From Larix kaempferi (Eukaryota; Streptophyta; Pinopsida; Pinales; Pinaceae), in assembly GCA_027924585.1 (NCBI GenBank), contig BSBM01000440.1, positions 15,283,501 to 15,347,500 on the forward strand: a DNA stretch of 64,000 bases. The letters are read 5' to 3'. Every line of letters begins with the position of its first letter. Position 1 is the first letter of the stretch. The position numbers and the translations under genes are program-made. Below the pieces are notes generated by a model that saw only the letters and a program-made list of their open reading frames with translations, was not told where the DNA came from and made no database searches. Shown piece by piece: positions 12,987-24,154 of this stretch.

Positions 12987-14350
12987 ACTATGGACTCACT
13001 GGAGCTGCAAGTTGTGGAGACAAATAAGTGTTTTTAAGTTTTTAACCACAAGAATCTAGAATAAAGGAGGTTAATCATACCCAAAGAGGTTGACAACATA
13101 GATAGAAAGCAAGTTGAAAAACCTGAAAATACTCAGAAAAATCACAATTTTGCATGGCCTATGGGATGTTGGTTGAGGTTCACTGGAGATGATGCTGGCT
13201 TGTTACACCATCCTTCGGGGTTCCAGTGTGTGGGAGGTTCCGTATAAATCCGGGTTTAACCTCGATATAGATGAGCCTAGATTCTATAGAAAAGAACAGC
13301 AAAAACACTGATCTATGGTATATTACAAAGAGATCATCCGAATTTATAACAAACTGGAAGAGGTCCACACCTCATAATTTGTTGGTATGCCAACCAGGCA
13401 AACAAGATGTATCAACCTAGCAGATAAGTATACCAGCTTGGCAGATAACTATTAGCCCACAAGCTTAACAACTGTAAATACACTAACTCCCCACCTTAAA
13501 CAAAACATAAGAAGTAAACATAAAAACAAAATGGGTCATGGCAACTAGGCCTGCTTAAGTACCCAAGTACAAAACTCTCATAAGCAGAGAAAAAGAGAAA
13601 AATATGTAGAGAAAAAATTCTCTCCAAAAACGAGACAAATACCAATGCTAAAAACAGCCTAGAGCTGAAATGAAAGAAGATCCCACAAAGATACATTGAA
13701 CGGCAAGAGCATGAGCCCTCTGGAGGCTAAAAGCTCCAATCAGGAAATATAACCAAAACTCTAAAGAGAATAGCCAAGTAACCTCAAAGATCATGGATGA
13801 ATTTTAAAGCAGAAGAGGATTGATTGCAGAGGCACAAGAATAGCAATGACCTTTACGGAGTTAGGTCATTTATGTTTGAATGGTGTATTTATTATCTCCT
13901 TCTTAATGAATCATATTCTGCCTATCAAGCACCATTCTTTCTTATTATTTCTTGTTATTTTTTGTCATGGTATCAGGATTCAGAACCATTATAAAGTTTT
14001 GGAGACTCCTAAAACACAGAAGAAAGTACCGGTTGGAAACTTCTTATGTATCAAATACATAAAAGAGAGTAATAAAACAGATTATACAAGATGTGAACAC
14101 GGAGCACAACTTCAAAATAAATAAGAGAGATGAGTTACACAATAACTCCTTAAAGAAGAGGAGAACCTCCTCCAAATATCCCAATACATTCATATATCCA
14201 GATCACATCTTCCCCTCAATAATGACTACATGAGCTCTATATATACCTATTCACTCATTGCACATGTGGGCCCTCTATTCGGCTGACCACTATTACATAT
14301 AAATTTACCCATTACATATACATTTAACCCCATATATGCCCCCCTTGGGG
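12987..14350. other. Intron stretch with one primer-site-like motif
   Basis: No gene seen. TGGTATCAGGATTC at 13968 resembles the tRNA-iMet primer-binding sites of plant LTR elements, so the sequence before it may be an old LTR. No second LTR or pol domain was found nearby. Confidence 0.3.
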
Positions 14351-15043
14351 TCATATCAAAACCACAAAAGGAAAAGGTGTTGCTGGTTTGCTGAGAAAAG
14401 AGAAAAACCAAGGTGGAAAGCATACCAAGGTATACCAAATAAAATCTGTAGGAATATCTATTTCAATAGTATTTAATATCTTTTTAATTTCCGAAAGTTC
14501 AACAGTCACAGGGCCACAGATTACAACAGAAAATAAAGGATTAAATGTGAAACCACCAATAAGTTTGTGGCTTGTGAATTGGTGAAACCATTGTTTGTAT
14601 TTCCATGGAGAGAAAAATGAAGTCCTCGATTCCCACAAAAGATAACCCGACATTGTATGAATAACTCGTTGAGAGGGTAGTTCAGTAACTTTACTTTGTG
14701 TGAACCCGATATTGCATATAGACTTTGTTGGGCAGGTTGTTTTTCCTTGGAGAGAGGTCGTTGGGCAGTATAGTTCAAACTTGAAACAAGAAGCAATTGA
14801 CCTACCTACCAGACAAGCCCATGAGGGTAGAAACAAAGACGAGAAAGACATTGAAGTCATTTGTAGAAGAGAGACACAGCTTGTGTAGAGGTAGCACTTG
14901 TTTGGAGGCCTTAAAGAATCAAGCTTGCCGTGGCGTAGAGACTTGAGGAGACAAGCAGAAATGTTTGTGTACCTAACATTTCCAAACTGGAGGAGACTGC
15001 CTGTCATAGAGAGTGCAATTTTTAAGAGAAACAAATCAGGCAA
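14351..15043 (-). other. Unassigned 230-codon open reading frame
   Basis: An open frame of 230 codons on the minus strand inside the CCX intron. I recognise no domain. It is rich in Ser, Leu, Phe and Cys with no clear membrane segments, and its composition looks like translated non-coding DNA. It may be a fragment of an unidentified repeat. I would not annotate a protein here without homology support. Confidence 0.2.
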
Positions 15044-15279
15044 TCACAAAGTGATGACGGTAATCCGTCACTCAGTACATGCTTAGAATTTCTATATAAT
15101 TTCTAAAAACAGGTCCAGTGGTCAAATATTCTCTCTCAGAATCTAAAAAATTGAATGGAAAAAATTATGCATCATAAGAAGCTAATTTTCTTTAAAATTC
15201 TATGGAGTAAGTAGCATAGTGAACAGGACAAAAACCAAACATATATTGGATCAGAATCCTATCACTACATTTGAAAAGA

Positions 15280-16450
15280 CCCTGTTGATTTTAACTTTGC
15301 CAGTCGGCAAATCTATAATAAGACATCTTCTGAATGTAAACAATGCAAAACTTGTTGGAATAAGTTGATAAATATTTTTGTAATTGATGACAACTACAAG
15401 TCTCTATAATGTATTTAAAAATTACTCTAACGAAAAGATGGAGGGCGTTAAAATAAAACAATTAGTGACAAAAATTAGATAAGTGAATGATGAATTGACA
15501 ATGACTTGGTGTTGATATAAAAATTAAAAGAGTTGGTAACTCTAACTCTAGGGAGGCCAGATGGTATTGATATAAAAGATGTTGGTAACTCTTAGGTGAA
15601 CCTTGTTGATTTTGAAGGTTGCAACTTGCAAGTTAATCTATGATAAAACATTTTCAAAATGCAAAAGATGCAAAACTTGCATGGATTAACTTGAAGAAAA
15701 ACAAGTCTCATATATTGTATTTAAAAAATATCCTATGCCACAAAAACTGAAGGGGAAACTAAAGTAGAAGAAATTAAGTTGAAGAGGAACAAGTCTCATA
15801 TATTGTATTTAAAAAATATCCTATGCCACAAAAATTGAAGTGGACACTAAAATAGCAGAATTAGTTACCAAAATAAGATCAGTGAGTGATGAGTTGGTGG
15901 GGACTCATCTTAATATAAAAGATGAAGAGTTGGTAACTCTTCAAAATCTCGTTGAAATTAAAATAAAGTTGCACAGTTGATGCTTGCAGAACTTTCGTGG
16001 TTGTTAATGAAAGAAGAGTCGGACTTGTGAGAAGAAAAAAGTAGGTCCAAAGAGCCTTTATGGCCAAGGTTAATGGGATGAAAAATATGAAACAAAAGAA
16101 ACCAAAAAATCCACCTAAAGGTAGCCCCAATTCTGATTGGAAAGGTTGCTTTGCTTGTAGAAAATTTAGGCATTTTAAAAGGATTTTTGGCAAAATTATC
16201 ATAGTCAAAATTACATACAAGGGAAAAAAGAATAGTGGAAAGAATAAACCTCAAAACCTAACTTTGTTAGAGTGCATTCAAAAGCTGGGGAGAAAAATAA
16301 CTAATTATTTGGTGTTGGAAAAATCAGTACATCTCGCATCAATGATGTTTGGTGGTTGCATTTTGGTGCAACCAAACACATGACATGTTGTCAAAAATTG
16401 GACATGGAGGATGGTTCAGGTGATTGAGGTGTAGTTGTCACAAGATGAGT
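15280..16450 (+). pseudogene. Ty1/copia gag-protease remnant
   Basis: Several frames together show a copia layout. A stretch at 15960-16070 reads like the C-terminal part of a copia gag (VAQLMLAE, EESDL). It is followed by a basic region and a damaged zinc knuckle, CFACRKFRHFKRIF, whose last Cys is Phe. At 16348-16420, in a shifted frame, comes GATKHMTCCQKLDMEDG, a copia protease site whose catalytic Asp-Ser have become His-Phe. Stops and frameshifts are numerous. The copy is long dead. RT and integrase are absent. Confidence 0.65.
15691..15866. repeat. Tandem duplication, 88-bp unit
   Basis: ACAAGTCTCATATATTGTAT and its downstream context recur with an 88-bp offset inside the copia gag remnant, indicating a local duplication after the element decayed. 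Confidence 0.7.
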
Positions 16451-16669
16451 AGCAATTGATGGCTTGTATAAAGTTGGATGCAATTCCAGTCAACCATGAG
16501 GCACTGGCAAGAACTTTAACAAAATGACTTTGATATGCTATAGCATGCAAGGATTTGCCACCTTAGTTTTGCATATCTCTAGGTTTTGTGTCATAAAATG
16601 TTTAAAAAGATGCCACAAATTAAGCGAGATAGTGCAGTTTGTGAAGGATGCCTGCAAGCAAGGAGTGCC

Positions 16670-16906
16670 AAAATGCCCTGCAACTTTGGAGGTGTGCACC
16701 TCTCTGATAAGCTGCAATCTTTCACTTTTAGGAACACATAGCTTATCTAGCTTGTAGAGTAACCCATTCTGGAGATGAAAGTCAACCTCACTGTCACCTT
16801 CTTCTACATGAATTTGGCCCTGTAGCTGTTGAAACACCTCCTTGAAGTCCTCATTTTCTGTGTATCCCTCTTTGTATGCATCATGGGTAAAAGGTTCCAT
16901 GCACAT
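16670..16906 (-). pseudogene. Ty3/gypsy integrase zinc-finger fragment
   Basis: The minus-strand frame reads through the RNase H to integrase junction: GLLYKLDKLCVPKSER, then LIREVHTSKVAGHFG, the His part of the HHCC zinc-binding domain. Beyond GHFG the similarity ends, so the Cys pair and catalytic core are missing. It lies in the same orientation as the RT, protease and gag pieces at 17.8-24.1 kb and is probably the displaced 3' portion of that element. Confidence 0.65.
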
Positions 16907-17142
16907 AACCAGTGTTGAAAAAGTCGCCGATTTTTTGGAAAAAAATGGAAAAATCGCGAGTTTTTCCTCTGGCCGATTTTTCGGCGAGTCAAAATCGCAA
17001 CTTTTTAAAATTTGAAAAAATCGAGACTTTTTGGTAATTAGCGTGACTTAATGGAAAAAATCGCTGAGGCTTTTTCACAGTTTTAAAAATTTGGTTTTTT
17101 TTTTAAATTTGATGAGTTTTGTACATGCGACATTGATGTCAA
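16907..17142. other. Junction sequence with possible hAT-like terminus
   Basis: Begins CAGTGTTGAAAAAGTCGCCG at 16911 and is rich in AAAATCG/CGATTTT motifs. CAGTGTTG resembles a DNA-transposon end, but I did not find the matching terminus. No coding sequence is present. Confidence 0.25.
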
Positions 17143-17815
17143 CAATACTAAATGGTAATGTTAAATTCTTAAAGGAAAAGGATGGAAAATGAAAGATAAA
17201 GAGAATGCCACTTCGATTGAGAATGCCACTTTGATGGAAAATCATTTTCCATCAAAGTGGCATTCTCAATCGAAGTGGCATTCTCTTTATCTTTCATTTT
17301 CCATCCTTATACTTAAATTTTTAACATTATCATTAATTGTTTCAGGATGTTTGAGAGTGGTTCCAACCTCATCGGACTTCATATGCAAAAAGTAGACTTT
17401 TAGATCCCATTTAGAATTGAACAGATTTAATGATTTTCAGGATTTCAGGATTTCAGGATTCCAAGGTTTCCAGTGGATTCTATCATGTATGTGGGTATAT
17501 GTGGGTAAGGGATTGGAATTTAATGAAGCACATCAAACTCTCTATGTACCTTGATGTTGGTGGTGTCAATGCCTGATTGTTAAATTTGATTGAATTCCTC
17601 TGTCATGACCTTAACAAAAAATGTACCCTTCAGTCAAGCAAAATCACTTATTAAGCATGGGAAGCTCTTTCTACCTAGTTTAACACTTGGATTAAGAAGT
17701 TTCATCAAAATTGTAGGGTGTTAATTGATGTTCTTGGAGGATCAACTTCGAGATTGGAAGTAGAGGCAAGGTCTAGAGCCTAGAAGTGGGGGAACATGGT
17801 GCTATTGATGAATAT
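17143..17815 (+). repeat. Left arm of a large inverted repeat
   Basis: The reverse complement of 18661-19213 aligns along most of this stretch. Shared blocks include GTTTGAGAGTGGTTC, TTTTTGCATATGAAGT (inverted), GGAGGATCAACTTCGAGAT and GTGCTATTGATGAATAT. The arms differ by many substitutions and indels. They are two copies of one repeat family in opposite orientation, about 850 bp apart. A purine-rich run before TGCTATTGATG in both copies could be an LTR junction, but I cannot assign the family. Confidence 0.65.
17178..17308. repeat. Perfect 131-bp palindrome (65-bp arms, 1-nt spacer)
   Basis: Arms 17178-17242 and 17244-17308 are exact reverse complements around C17243, checked base by base. 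Each arm also contains a short direct repeat (GAGAATGCCACTT twice). The related copy at 19100-19213 has only one half, so the palindrome arose in this copy. An RNA through it would fold into a 65-bp perfect hairpin. Confidence 0.9.
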
Positions 17816-17844
17816 GATCTCAACATAGACAAGGTCTTGGATTC

Positions 17845-18043
17845 TTGAGTTCTCCTCCACCAATCACATACCCCAAATAGACCAATGATTACTAAGCAAA
17901 CTCACATTTCTTGATATTAGTCAACAGCTGGTGCTTTTTCAAAGTTTCTAACACCTGCATGAAGATGTGAAATGTGCTCCTCCCAAGTAGAGCTATAAAC
18001 CAATATATCATCCAAATACACTAAACAAATTAATCTAAGTATG
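17845..18043 (-). pseudogene. Ty3/gypsy RT fragment with YLDD block
   Basis: Minus-strand frames give VYLDDILVYSSTWEEHI, then KKCEFA and LVYLGYVIGGGELK. These are RT motif 5 and the following thumb segment, with frameshifts and stops. It continues the RT piece that ends at 19593; the two halves are separated by the insertion 18052-19592. Across the insertion the sequence restores MNDVLRPYLD. Confidence 0.7.
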
Positions 18044-18051
18044 GGCGCAAA

Positions 18052-19592
18052 ACCAAAGTTATATATATTGTATCAGTGAGTATATTGCCAAGGGTCCAAA
18101 ATGTAACTTATCGGCAATATCAACGAAAATATCAAAAAAGATCGATAAATGTCATGAAACCCCAAAAAAATACAAAAATAACCATTTTTTCAATTTTTTT
18201 AACATCTAAAGCAACACAACATCAAATAAACATGTTGCTACATAAATATGAAAATACAACTGATATATATAAGATGCATAGGATGTCAAATGGTGGATCA
18301 TGATCACATATCGACAATAAACTGAAAATGTTGAAATATGTTCCTGATAGAATGATATAAAATCACATCAAATGATCAAAATAAATGTATCTCATGAAAT
18401 GAATCATCATGACTCTTGAGGCATCTAGATACTACATAGTACAATGATAAATAATAGGAATCATCGATCCCCTCTACCCCTTTTATGGGCAAGGGGTGGA
18501 AGAGTGGTTGGTCCTATAGGTGCTCTAGATGAGCCTAGGGTCAAATTGGAAGCTCCAACTACTCGAGCTATGGTGGAAGGTAATGGGGCTAAGGTGGAAG
18601 GTAATGGGGCTAAGGTGGAAGCCAATGGGAGTTGTCTCCTCCCATAACTGCATATCATAATATATTCATCAATAGCACCCTATGCCCCCTTTCTCTAGGT
18701 TTTATCCCTTGCCTCTACCTCAAATCTCGAAGTTGATCCTCCAAGGACATTATAGTCAACATATACAATTTTGATGAAACTTCATAATCCAATCACTAAA
18801 ATAAGGTAGAAAAAGTTTCCCATGCTTAATAAGTGATTTTGCTCGAGTGAAGGGTACATTTTTATTGAGGCCATGACAAAAGAGTTCAACAATCAGCACC
18901 ACCAACATCAAGGTACATAGAGGGGTTGATGTGGTTGATTAAATGCCAATCACATACCCTCATACATGATAGAATCTAGTGGATTCGTTGCAATAACGAA
19001 ATCCTGAAAACTATTAAGTCTATTGAATTCTTAATGGGATCTAAAATTCTACTTTTTGCATATGAAGTACGATGAGGTTAGAACCACTCTCAAACATCCT
19101 GAAACAATTAATGGTAATGTTAAAAATTTATGTAAAAGGATAGAAAATCAAAGATAAGGAAAATGTCACCATTACTTTAAGAAGTTAATATTACCATTTA
19201 ATATTACCCATTATTATGGATTGTGTTGATTGGTGAATCCCCACTCCACAAATGCTCCGCAAATGGCAAAAAAAAACACAAATTTTCCCTTGTTCTCTCG
19301 ATGGAAACCCGTCATAAACCTCCTTGGAGCTATTCACCCTTCCTAACAATGTAAAATAAACGTAAAAAACCCTGAATCCACGGCTTTAATCTTTCAATTT
19401 GGCGTATTTTTCTCCACAGGCCGATATTTACCATCAACTAGTACTATTTACCTAAAATACCACGCTTCATTCAATGTGTCACAACACATTCAAATATAAA
19501 AAAATGTCGTATTTTTTCTTGGCAATATATCACCAAGGGTTTGGTAGCGTGATATATCGTGTTACTACCGAAATATCGTCGATATATGTAAC
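18052..19592. mobile_element. DNA-transposon-like insertion with 9-bp target duplications
   Basis: The insert splits the gypsy RT frame and is flanked by GCGCAAAAC on both sides (left copy ends near 18051, right copy at 19593-19601). The two ends read inward as CAAAGTTATATATATTG and ATAGTTACATATATCG, a degenerate terminal inverted repeat. Nine-base duplications suggest a Mutator-like element, although eight bases (hAT) cannot be excluded. The interior includes the right arm of the large inverted repeat but no transposase domain, so the element is non-autonomous or decayed. Confidence 0.5.
18661..19213 (-). repeat. Right arm of the large inverted repeat
   Basis: Inverted partner of 17143-17815, carried inside the DNA-transposon-like insert. 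It lacks the palindromic duplication present in the left arm and has one instead of three CAGGATTT units. Confidence 0.65.
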
Positions 19593-20068
19593 TATGCGCA
19601 AAACATCATTCATTAATCTCATAAACCAAAAGGCATAACCAACCATTCATATAAACCTTGCCTTGTCTTAAAGGTAGTGTTCCACGTGTCTTTTTTTTGA
19701 CACGTACCTGATGGTATCCCGATTTGAGATCCAACTTGGTGAAGTACTTGGCATGTTGCAACTGGTCTAACAAATCATCAATCTTGGGGAGAGGATATTG
19801 ATTCTTAAGTGCAATCTTGTCCAAAGCTCCATAGTCGATACACATCTATCAAGTCCAATCCTTCTTGAGTACGATGATGATAGGTGTCCCACGAGGTGAG
19901 GTACTTGGTCGAATCACCCCCTTGCTCCATCAACTGCTTCTTCACTTCATCTGCTTCTAGAAAAAATTGTCTATACAATCCAATATTTGGTAATGGAGAG
20001 TCTAGCAACAATTGTATCTCATGCTCTACTTGCCTCTTAGGTGGTATCCCTTTAGACTCCTGGAACAC
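19593..20068 (-). pseudogene. Ty3/gypsy RT fragment, N-terminal part
   Basis: Minus strand, two frames. The first has PPKRQVEHEIQLLLDSPLPN and the start of the RT domain. After a frameshift the second gives MCIDYGALDKIALKNQYPLP, then [21 protein letters not shown] and YHQVR (RT motifs 2-3). It ends with LMNDVL, interrupted by the insert at 18052-19592. Stops and frameshifts show it is inactive. It belongs with the protease and gag pieces upstream on this strand. Confidence 0.8.
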
Positions 20069-20255
20069 TTACCTGCATGCCTGTAGCAACTCCTCCAACT
20101 GATGTTTTTGCTCTCTAGTACATCCCTCCAGGGATGCCTTTACTCTTACCAATTCATCACCCGATCGATTCTCTCATAAGAAAAGAAAAGTGTATTTCTT
20201 ACTTGAGAAAATCAAAAATTTGCCTTGGTTGGCACTTGCCAATGAGATCTTTGAT

Positions 20256-20528
20256 TTACCTTTTATGTGCATTGATGATTAACGACTTCCCATTCTTGAT
20301 CAGGCAGTACTGGTTTACTCTCCTTAGGAAGACCGCATCCCTCATATACATGTAGGGGCTTCCAAACACTACACGACAAACGTCAAGGGGTACTACATCT
20401 AACTCCACTTCATCAATAAAATCTGCACTTACAACAAATTTGATCTTACACTGTTTTGTGACCTTGATCTCTGCATCCTTGTTTACCCATCCTAATGGAT
20501 AAGGACTAGGAAGATAATGGACCTCCAA
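20256..20528 (-). pseudogene. Ty3/gypsy protease-region fragment
   Basis: The minus-strand frame contains YPLGWVNKDAEIKVTKQCKI, then FIDEVELDVVPLDVCRVVFG and RRVNQYCLIKNGKS, as found around and after the aspartic protease of del/Tekay-like gypsy elements. The DSGA-type active site is not in this frame, so the catalytic part is lost or shifted. Confidence 0.65.
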
Positions 20529-20559
20529 CCCAAGTTTGTTGACTAGGTTGTTTGCTATG

Positions 20560-21722
20560 AGATTGGCCTATGAATCAGAATCAAATTGAGCATCTACCTT
20601 GGCCTTCTTGACCTAGATCTTGATATGGAAGAGATTTGTCTTCTCCTTCTCTTCCTTGTGTTGAAGGCTACTCAGATTTCACCTCCTTCTGCATTGACAT
20701 GCAGACAATATTCTCATCCACATCTAAGCTGCTCTCTACCTGCTTGCTTGAATTCGTGGCTAGATGGTTCTTCTTGGCATCCTTCTTGCGGTTCTTAGGG
20801 TTCAGCTCTGGATGTAGTTTCCAACACTTTTCTTCAGTTTGACCATCGATATTTCAATGCTTACAATCGTTACATGGATCCTTGCACTGAAGTGTAGTGG
20901 TTGTCATCTTCTTGTCTTTCCCTCACTTCTTCTTCCCCTCCTTGGAAGCACCTTGGTTCTCTTTTCATTTGGAACCACCTAGTTGTCCTTTCTTGTGGCC
21001 TATATTTTCCAAGCAATGTGCTTGCACATAGGCCTCATCAATTGTCTTGGGCTTGAAGAGCATCACTTGCTTTTGTAAATAACTGTGTAGACCCCCAAAT
21101 ACTTAAGGAGTACATATGGATTCTTGGGTGAACTACCCAGCATGATAGCCATCTTCTTGAATTTTGTGGTGTACTCTTGCACACTCTACCCTTGCCTTTG
21201 CCTAAAGTAATGTCTATGGATCCACTAGTCCTCTAAATACCTGTTAGAACAGAATTGGGATTTAATGAGGGTCTTGAAATCCTCCCATTTAGTTACTAGC
21301 GGATCACCCTCCAACCTAAGTGTCTTTGCGTGGCTTTCCCACCAGGGTAATGCATAGCCCCCTAACTTCAATTAAGCAAATGAAATCTTCCACTCCTCAT
21401 CTATGTTGTGGATACTAAAATAGACCTCTAATTGTTGCAACCAATGACTAACCTTTAAAGCATCAATATCACCTTGATACAACTTGATATCCACTCTTGC
21501 TTCCATCTTGAATAAAGGTTGGGAAGGTGTAATGGCACTGGAACTTGGCTGCTCTTTCTCGAGCTCTTTCCTTAGCTCCTTTTCTAGGTCACATTTATCT
21601 CTCGATTCCCCTTTTGATCCAATCTATGTTTTTAGAGCCTCTGAAATCACCAAAAGGTCCAAAGTTGCTCTCTAGAGCCGCCATGAGGATTGACATATTG
21701 CGAGAGATATCAATGACTTGTA
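20560..21722 (-). pseudogene. Ty3/gypsy gag remnant with zinc knuckle
   Basis: Pieced together from several minus-strand frames. From 21700 leftward: MAALESNFGPFGDF, then DALKVSHWLQQLEVYFSI, LPWWESHAKTLRLEGDP, QEYTTKFKKMAIMLG, and at about 20870 a knuckle-like CNDC ... EEKCWKLHPELNPKN. Several TAG/TGA codons interrupt it. This is a standard capsid-nucleocapsid order. The gag start lies at about 24065 on the far side of the solo LTR. Confidence 0.75.
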
Positions 21723-21727
21723 TTTCC

Positions 21728-23994
21728 TGTTGATTTTTAGTGCAGCTACGAGACCCATTCTCAGAAAGAATGGTACCCTAGTCAACTGACTAGGGTTCCT
21801 GGTCAAGTTAACCAGGCAGAGTATGAGTAAGACCCTAGAAGGTACCCTAGGGCCCCCAACTGTCTCTTAGGGTTCTTGGTCGAGGACCAAGCAGGTTGAT
21901 GCCATGGCAAAGTCCCTAGCATGTGGCTAGGGCCCCTATTTGTCTCTAGGGTATTCTGGTCTAGAACCAGACAGTTTCTTGGTCACGAGGACCAAGCAGA
22001 TCCTGCAGGTTGAGACAGAGACATCCTAGGTCCTGCAGATGGTTGATCAACATTCAATGGACTGAATGCTCAGCTTGAGGCTGAGGACATTCTCTGGGAG
22101 AATGGAGAACCTGGTCATGGACCAGATGGTTGATCAACATGTCCCAATCTAGGACTGAGGCTCAACCTTGGGCTAAGAAGCCATTCCTTGAGAATGGAGG
22201 CACTTGATAAGTTACCAAGATTATGATGTGTGATGTCCTCTTCTCCTAGGTCTTCGATATGGATGAGTTAGTTGGTCTTCTCAAGGGACTGGCCACCCCT
22301 TGATGAAACCACTAACATTTGCCCTAAGGAGCAGTTTAGAGGACCACATGATCACATCATTTGTGTGAACCCTTCCTTATACTGTGATGATGAACTTTCA
22401 GGTTATATGGAACATTTGTACATTTGAGAAAGAGATGATTGGCTGTACCTTCTCCACTTTGGTTGATTAACTTTTGGTACTTGCATCTTATTGTTTATTA
22501 GTCTTGTGGTATTTTTTTAATTTGTGGTAAATAGGGTCATTGACCCACCTTTATTTATAGCAGCCTTGTTATTTTAATCTTATGGATGTTTGTCCACTTT
22601 ATGAGGTCCTATTATTTTTTTCATTTTTATATTTTATTCTTATTTACTTTATTTGTATTCCTTACTTTTTACTTTTAGCTTTTAATTTTTATTTCTTTTA
22701 TTTTGTAACTTTATTATTATCAAAAGGTGGTTCATACCCATGTCACTTTATTTTATTTAATAATTATATTAATAATATTTCCTTGTTTTGATTTTTCAAC
22801 TTAAGACTTGGACCATTTATTTTTCTATTTAAATGAAGACTAAACTTCATCTCTCATTCATGCATTACAATCTTGAAAATTCACGGATCCTTTTTTTACT
22901 TATGTGTTTACGGCCTCACTCTTTACAGAATTATTTTTTCCTCTCGGGTTCTCTCTTCACCATCACCCTGTTCAAGGATCTGTTTTTTATCGGCAGCCTG
23001 TTCACGGGCTTGCTTCTCCACGGTTAGCATGTTCACGAGTTTGCTTCTCCACGATTAGTCTGTTCTCGGGCTTGCTCTTCTGTTTGTGCCTGAGATATGA
23101 CCCGATTTTCCTTGGACGTAACCCGATCTGCTGGTTGTGATATGATTGGAGTCAATTCTGTTTACTTGTTTTTTTTTATCTACTTGCTGCTTACTTGGTC
23201 TCCAATCTGTCTGTTGTTGTTGGCTTGTTTTGAAATCATGATCTATTATTTGACTGCATAATTGAGGAGACTAACCTTCTGCTGTCCCTGAGACTAAGCC
23301 ATCAGCTTTTGACTGTGATCTATCTAATTGATATTTTTTTGTGAAAGATACAGGTTGATTGGACAGTATAGTTTTGGGTTACTGGTTTATCTTGAGATCA
23401 GATTTTTTACTACTGATTCTTACTCACATTTATATTGTTGAGACTTCCTTTTTGGATCTGATATTTGTGTTCTCTTTTGTTGGATTGATTGAGATCATCA
23501 CCAAGGATTTAGACCTCTGGTGTTTTCATCTACTATTGTGACTTTTATTTCTGATGAGTTTTGTACTGTCATTGACAATCTCTAATTGTCTGTACCTCAA
23601 CATCAGTCATCTCTCTCTCAGGTTTGTACTGACTCTCTAATAGAGTCCTTTTGGTTCTTAGAGTTGACTGGCCTCTAAGAGGCACAGTCCTTTCTGAAAG
23701 TAACTTTTCTGAGTATATTATAGGAAAGGTTTCACACTCAGATAAGTTTCCTCACCTATCTCTTTCATTGTTAATTGGTTATATTATTTTATTACACGTT
23801 ACTGAAGATTAGCTCAATACAGTGACCTAACTGGTAGTATTAAGTTAAAAGAGATGAAAATTATTTAATGTTAAAGATTGCCACTGCACTATTTCATATT
23901 CAGTTTCAGTAATTGTTTATTAATGTATTTTTGCATTAAAGTATATTGAATTTTATTTTCTGCATAAAACCCTGATTTTTACCAAAAACTAACA
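21728..23994 (+). mobile_element. Solo LTR, 2267 bp, TSD TTTCC
   Basis: Begins TGTTGATTTTTAG and ends CCAAAAACTAACA, near-inverted termini with TG...CA ends. It is flanked by TTTCC on both sides (21723-21727 and 23995-23999). Removing it rejoins the gypsy gag in frame on the minus strand. There is no primer site, coding region or second LTR, so this is a solo LTR left by LTR-LTR recombination. TTTATTTATAGC at about 22548 could be the TATA box, implying plus orientation. The 5' 470 bp hold the hairpin array described next. Confidence 0.8.
21755..22197. repeat. Array of about a dozen short stem-loops
   Basis: Consecutive short inverted repeats with 3-8-nt loops: arms at 21755/21767, 21775/21787 (10 bp), 21798/21811, 21833/21847, 21875/21885, 21914/21926, 21955/21966, 21978/21990, 22051/22063, 22069/22080, 22088/22098, 22111/22120 and 22181/22192. 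Perfect palindromes are interspersed: TGCCATGGCA 21900, CCTGCAGG 22002 and GTTGATCAAC at 22042 and 22129. Several stems use the same words (CCATTC/GAATGG, CTTGGTC/GACCAAG, CCCTAG/CTAGGG). The stems have few or no mismatches. Confidence 0.8.
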
Positions 23995-24151
23995 TTTCCA
24001 ACTTTGTAAATCACTCTTCGTATTTGCCCATGATTCTTCATTAGACTCACTCACCTGCCATGGCTAGGGTTTGAATACTTTTTCTTTATTTTTCCAACTC
24101 CTAGATCTTGCAATTTCCCACAAAACCCCAAAGAAAACTACTCTGATACCA
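23995..24151 (-). pseudogene. Gypsy gag start and primer-binding site
   Basis: On the minus strand, TTGGTATCAGAGT at about 24152-24140 is a tRNA-iMet-type primer site. It is followed by a short leader and ATGGCAGGTGAG at about 24065, the probable gag start, with stops soon after. The frame resumes at 21722 after the solo LTR. This fixes the 5' end of the minus-strand gypsy element. Confidence 0.6.
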
Positions 24152-24154
24152 ATA

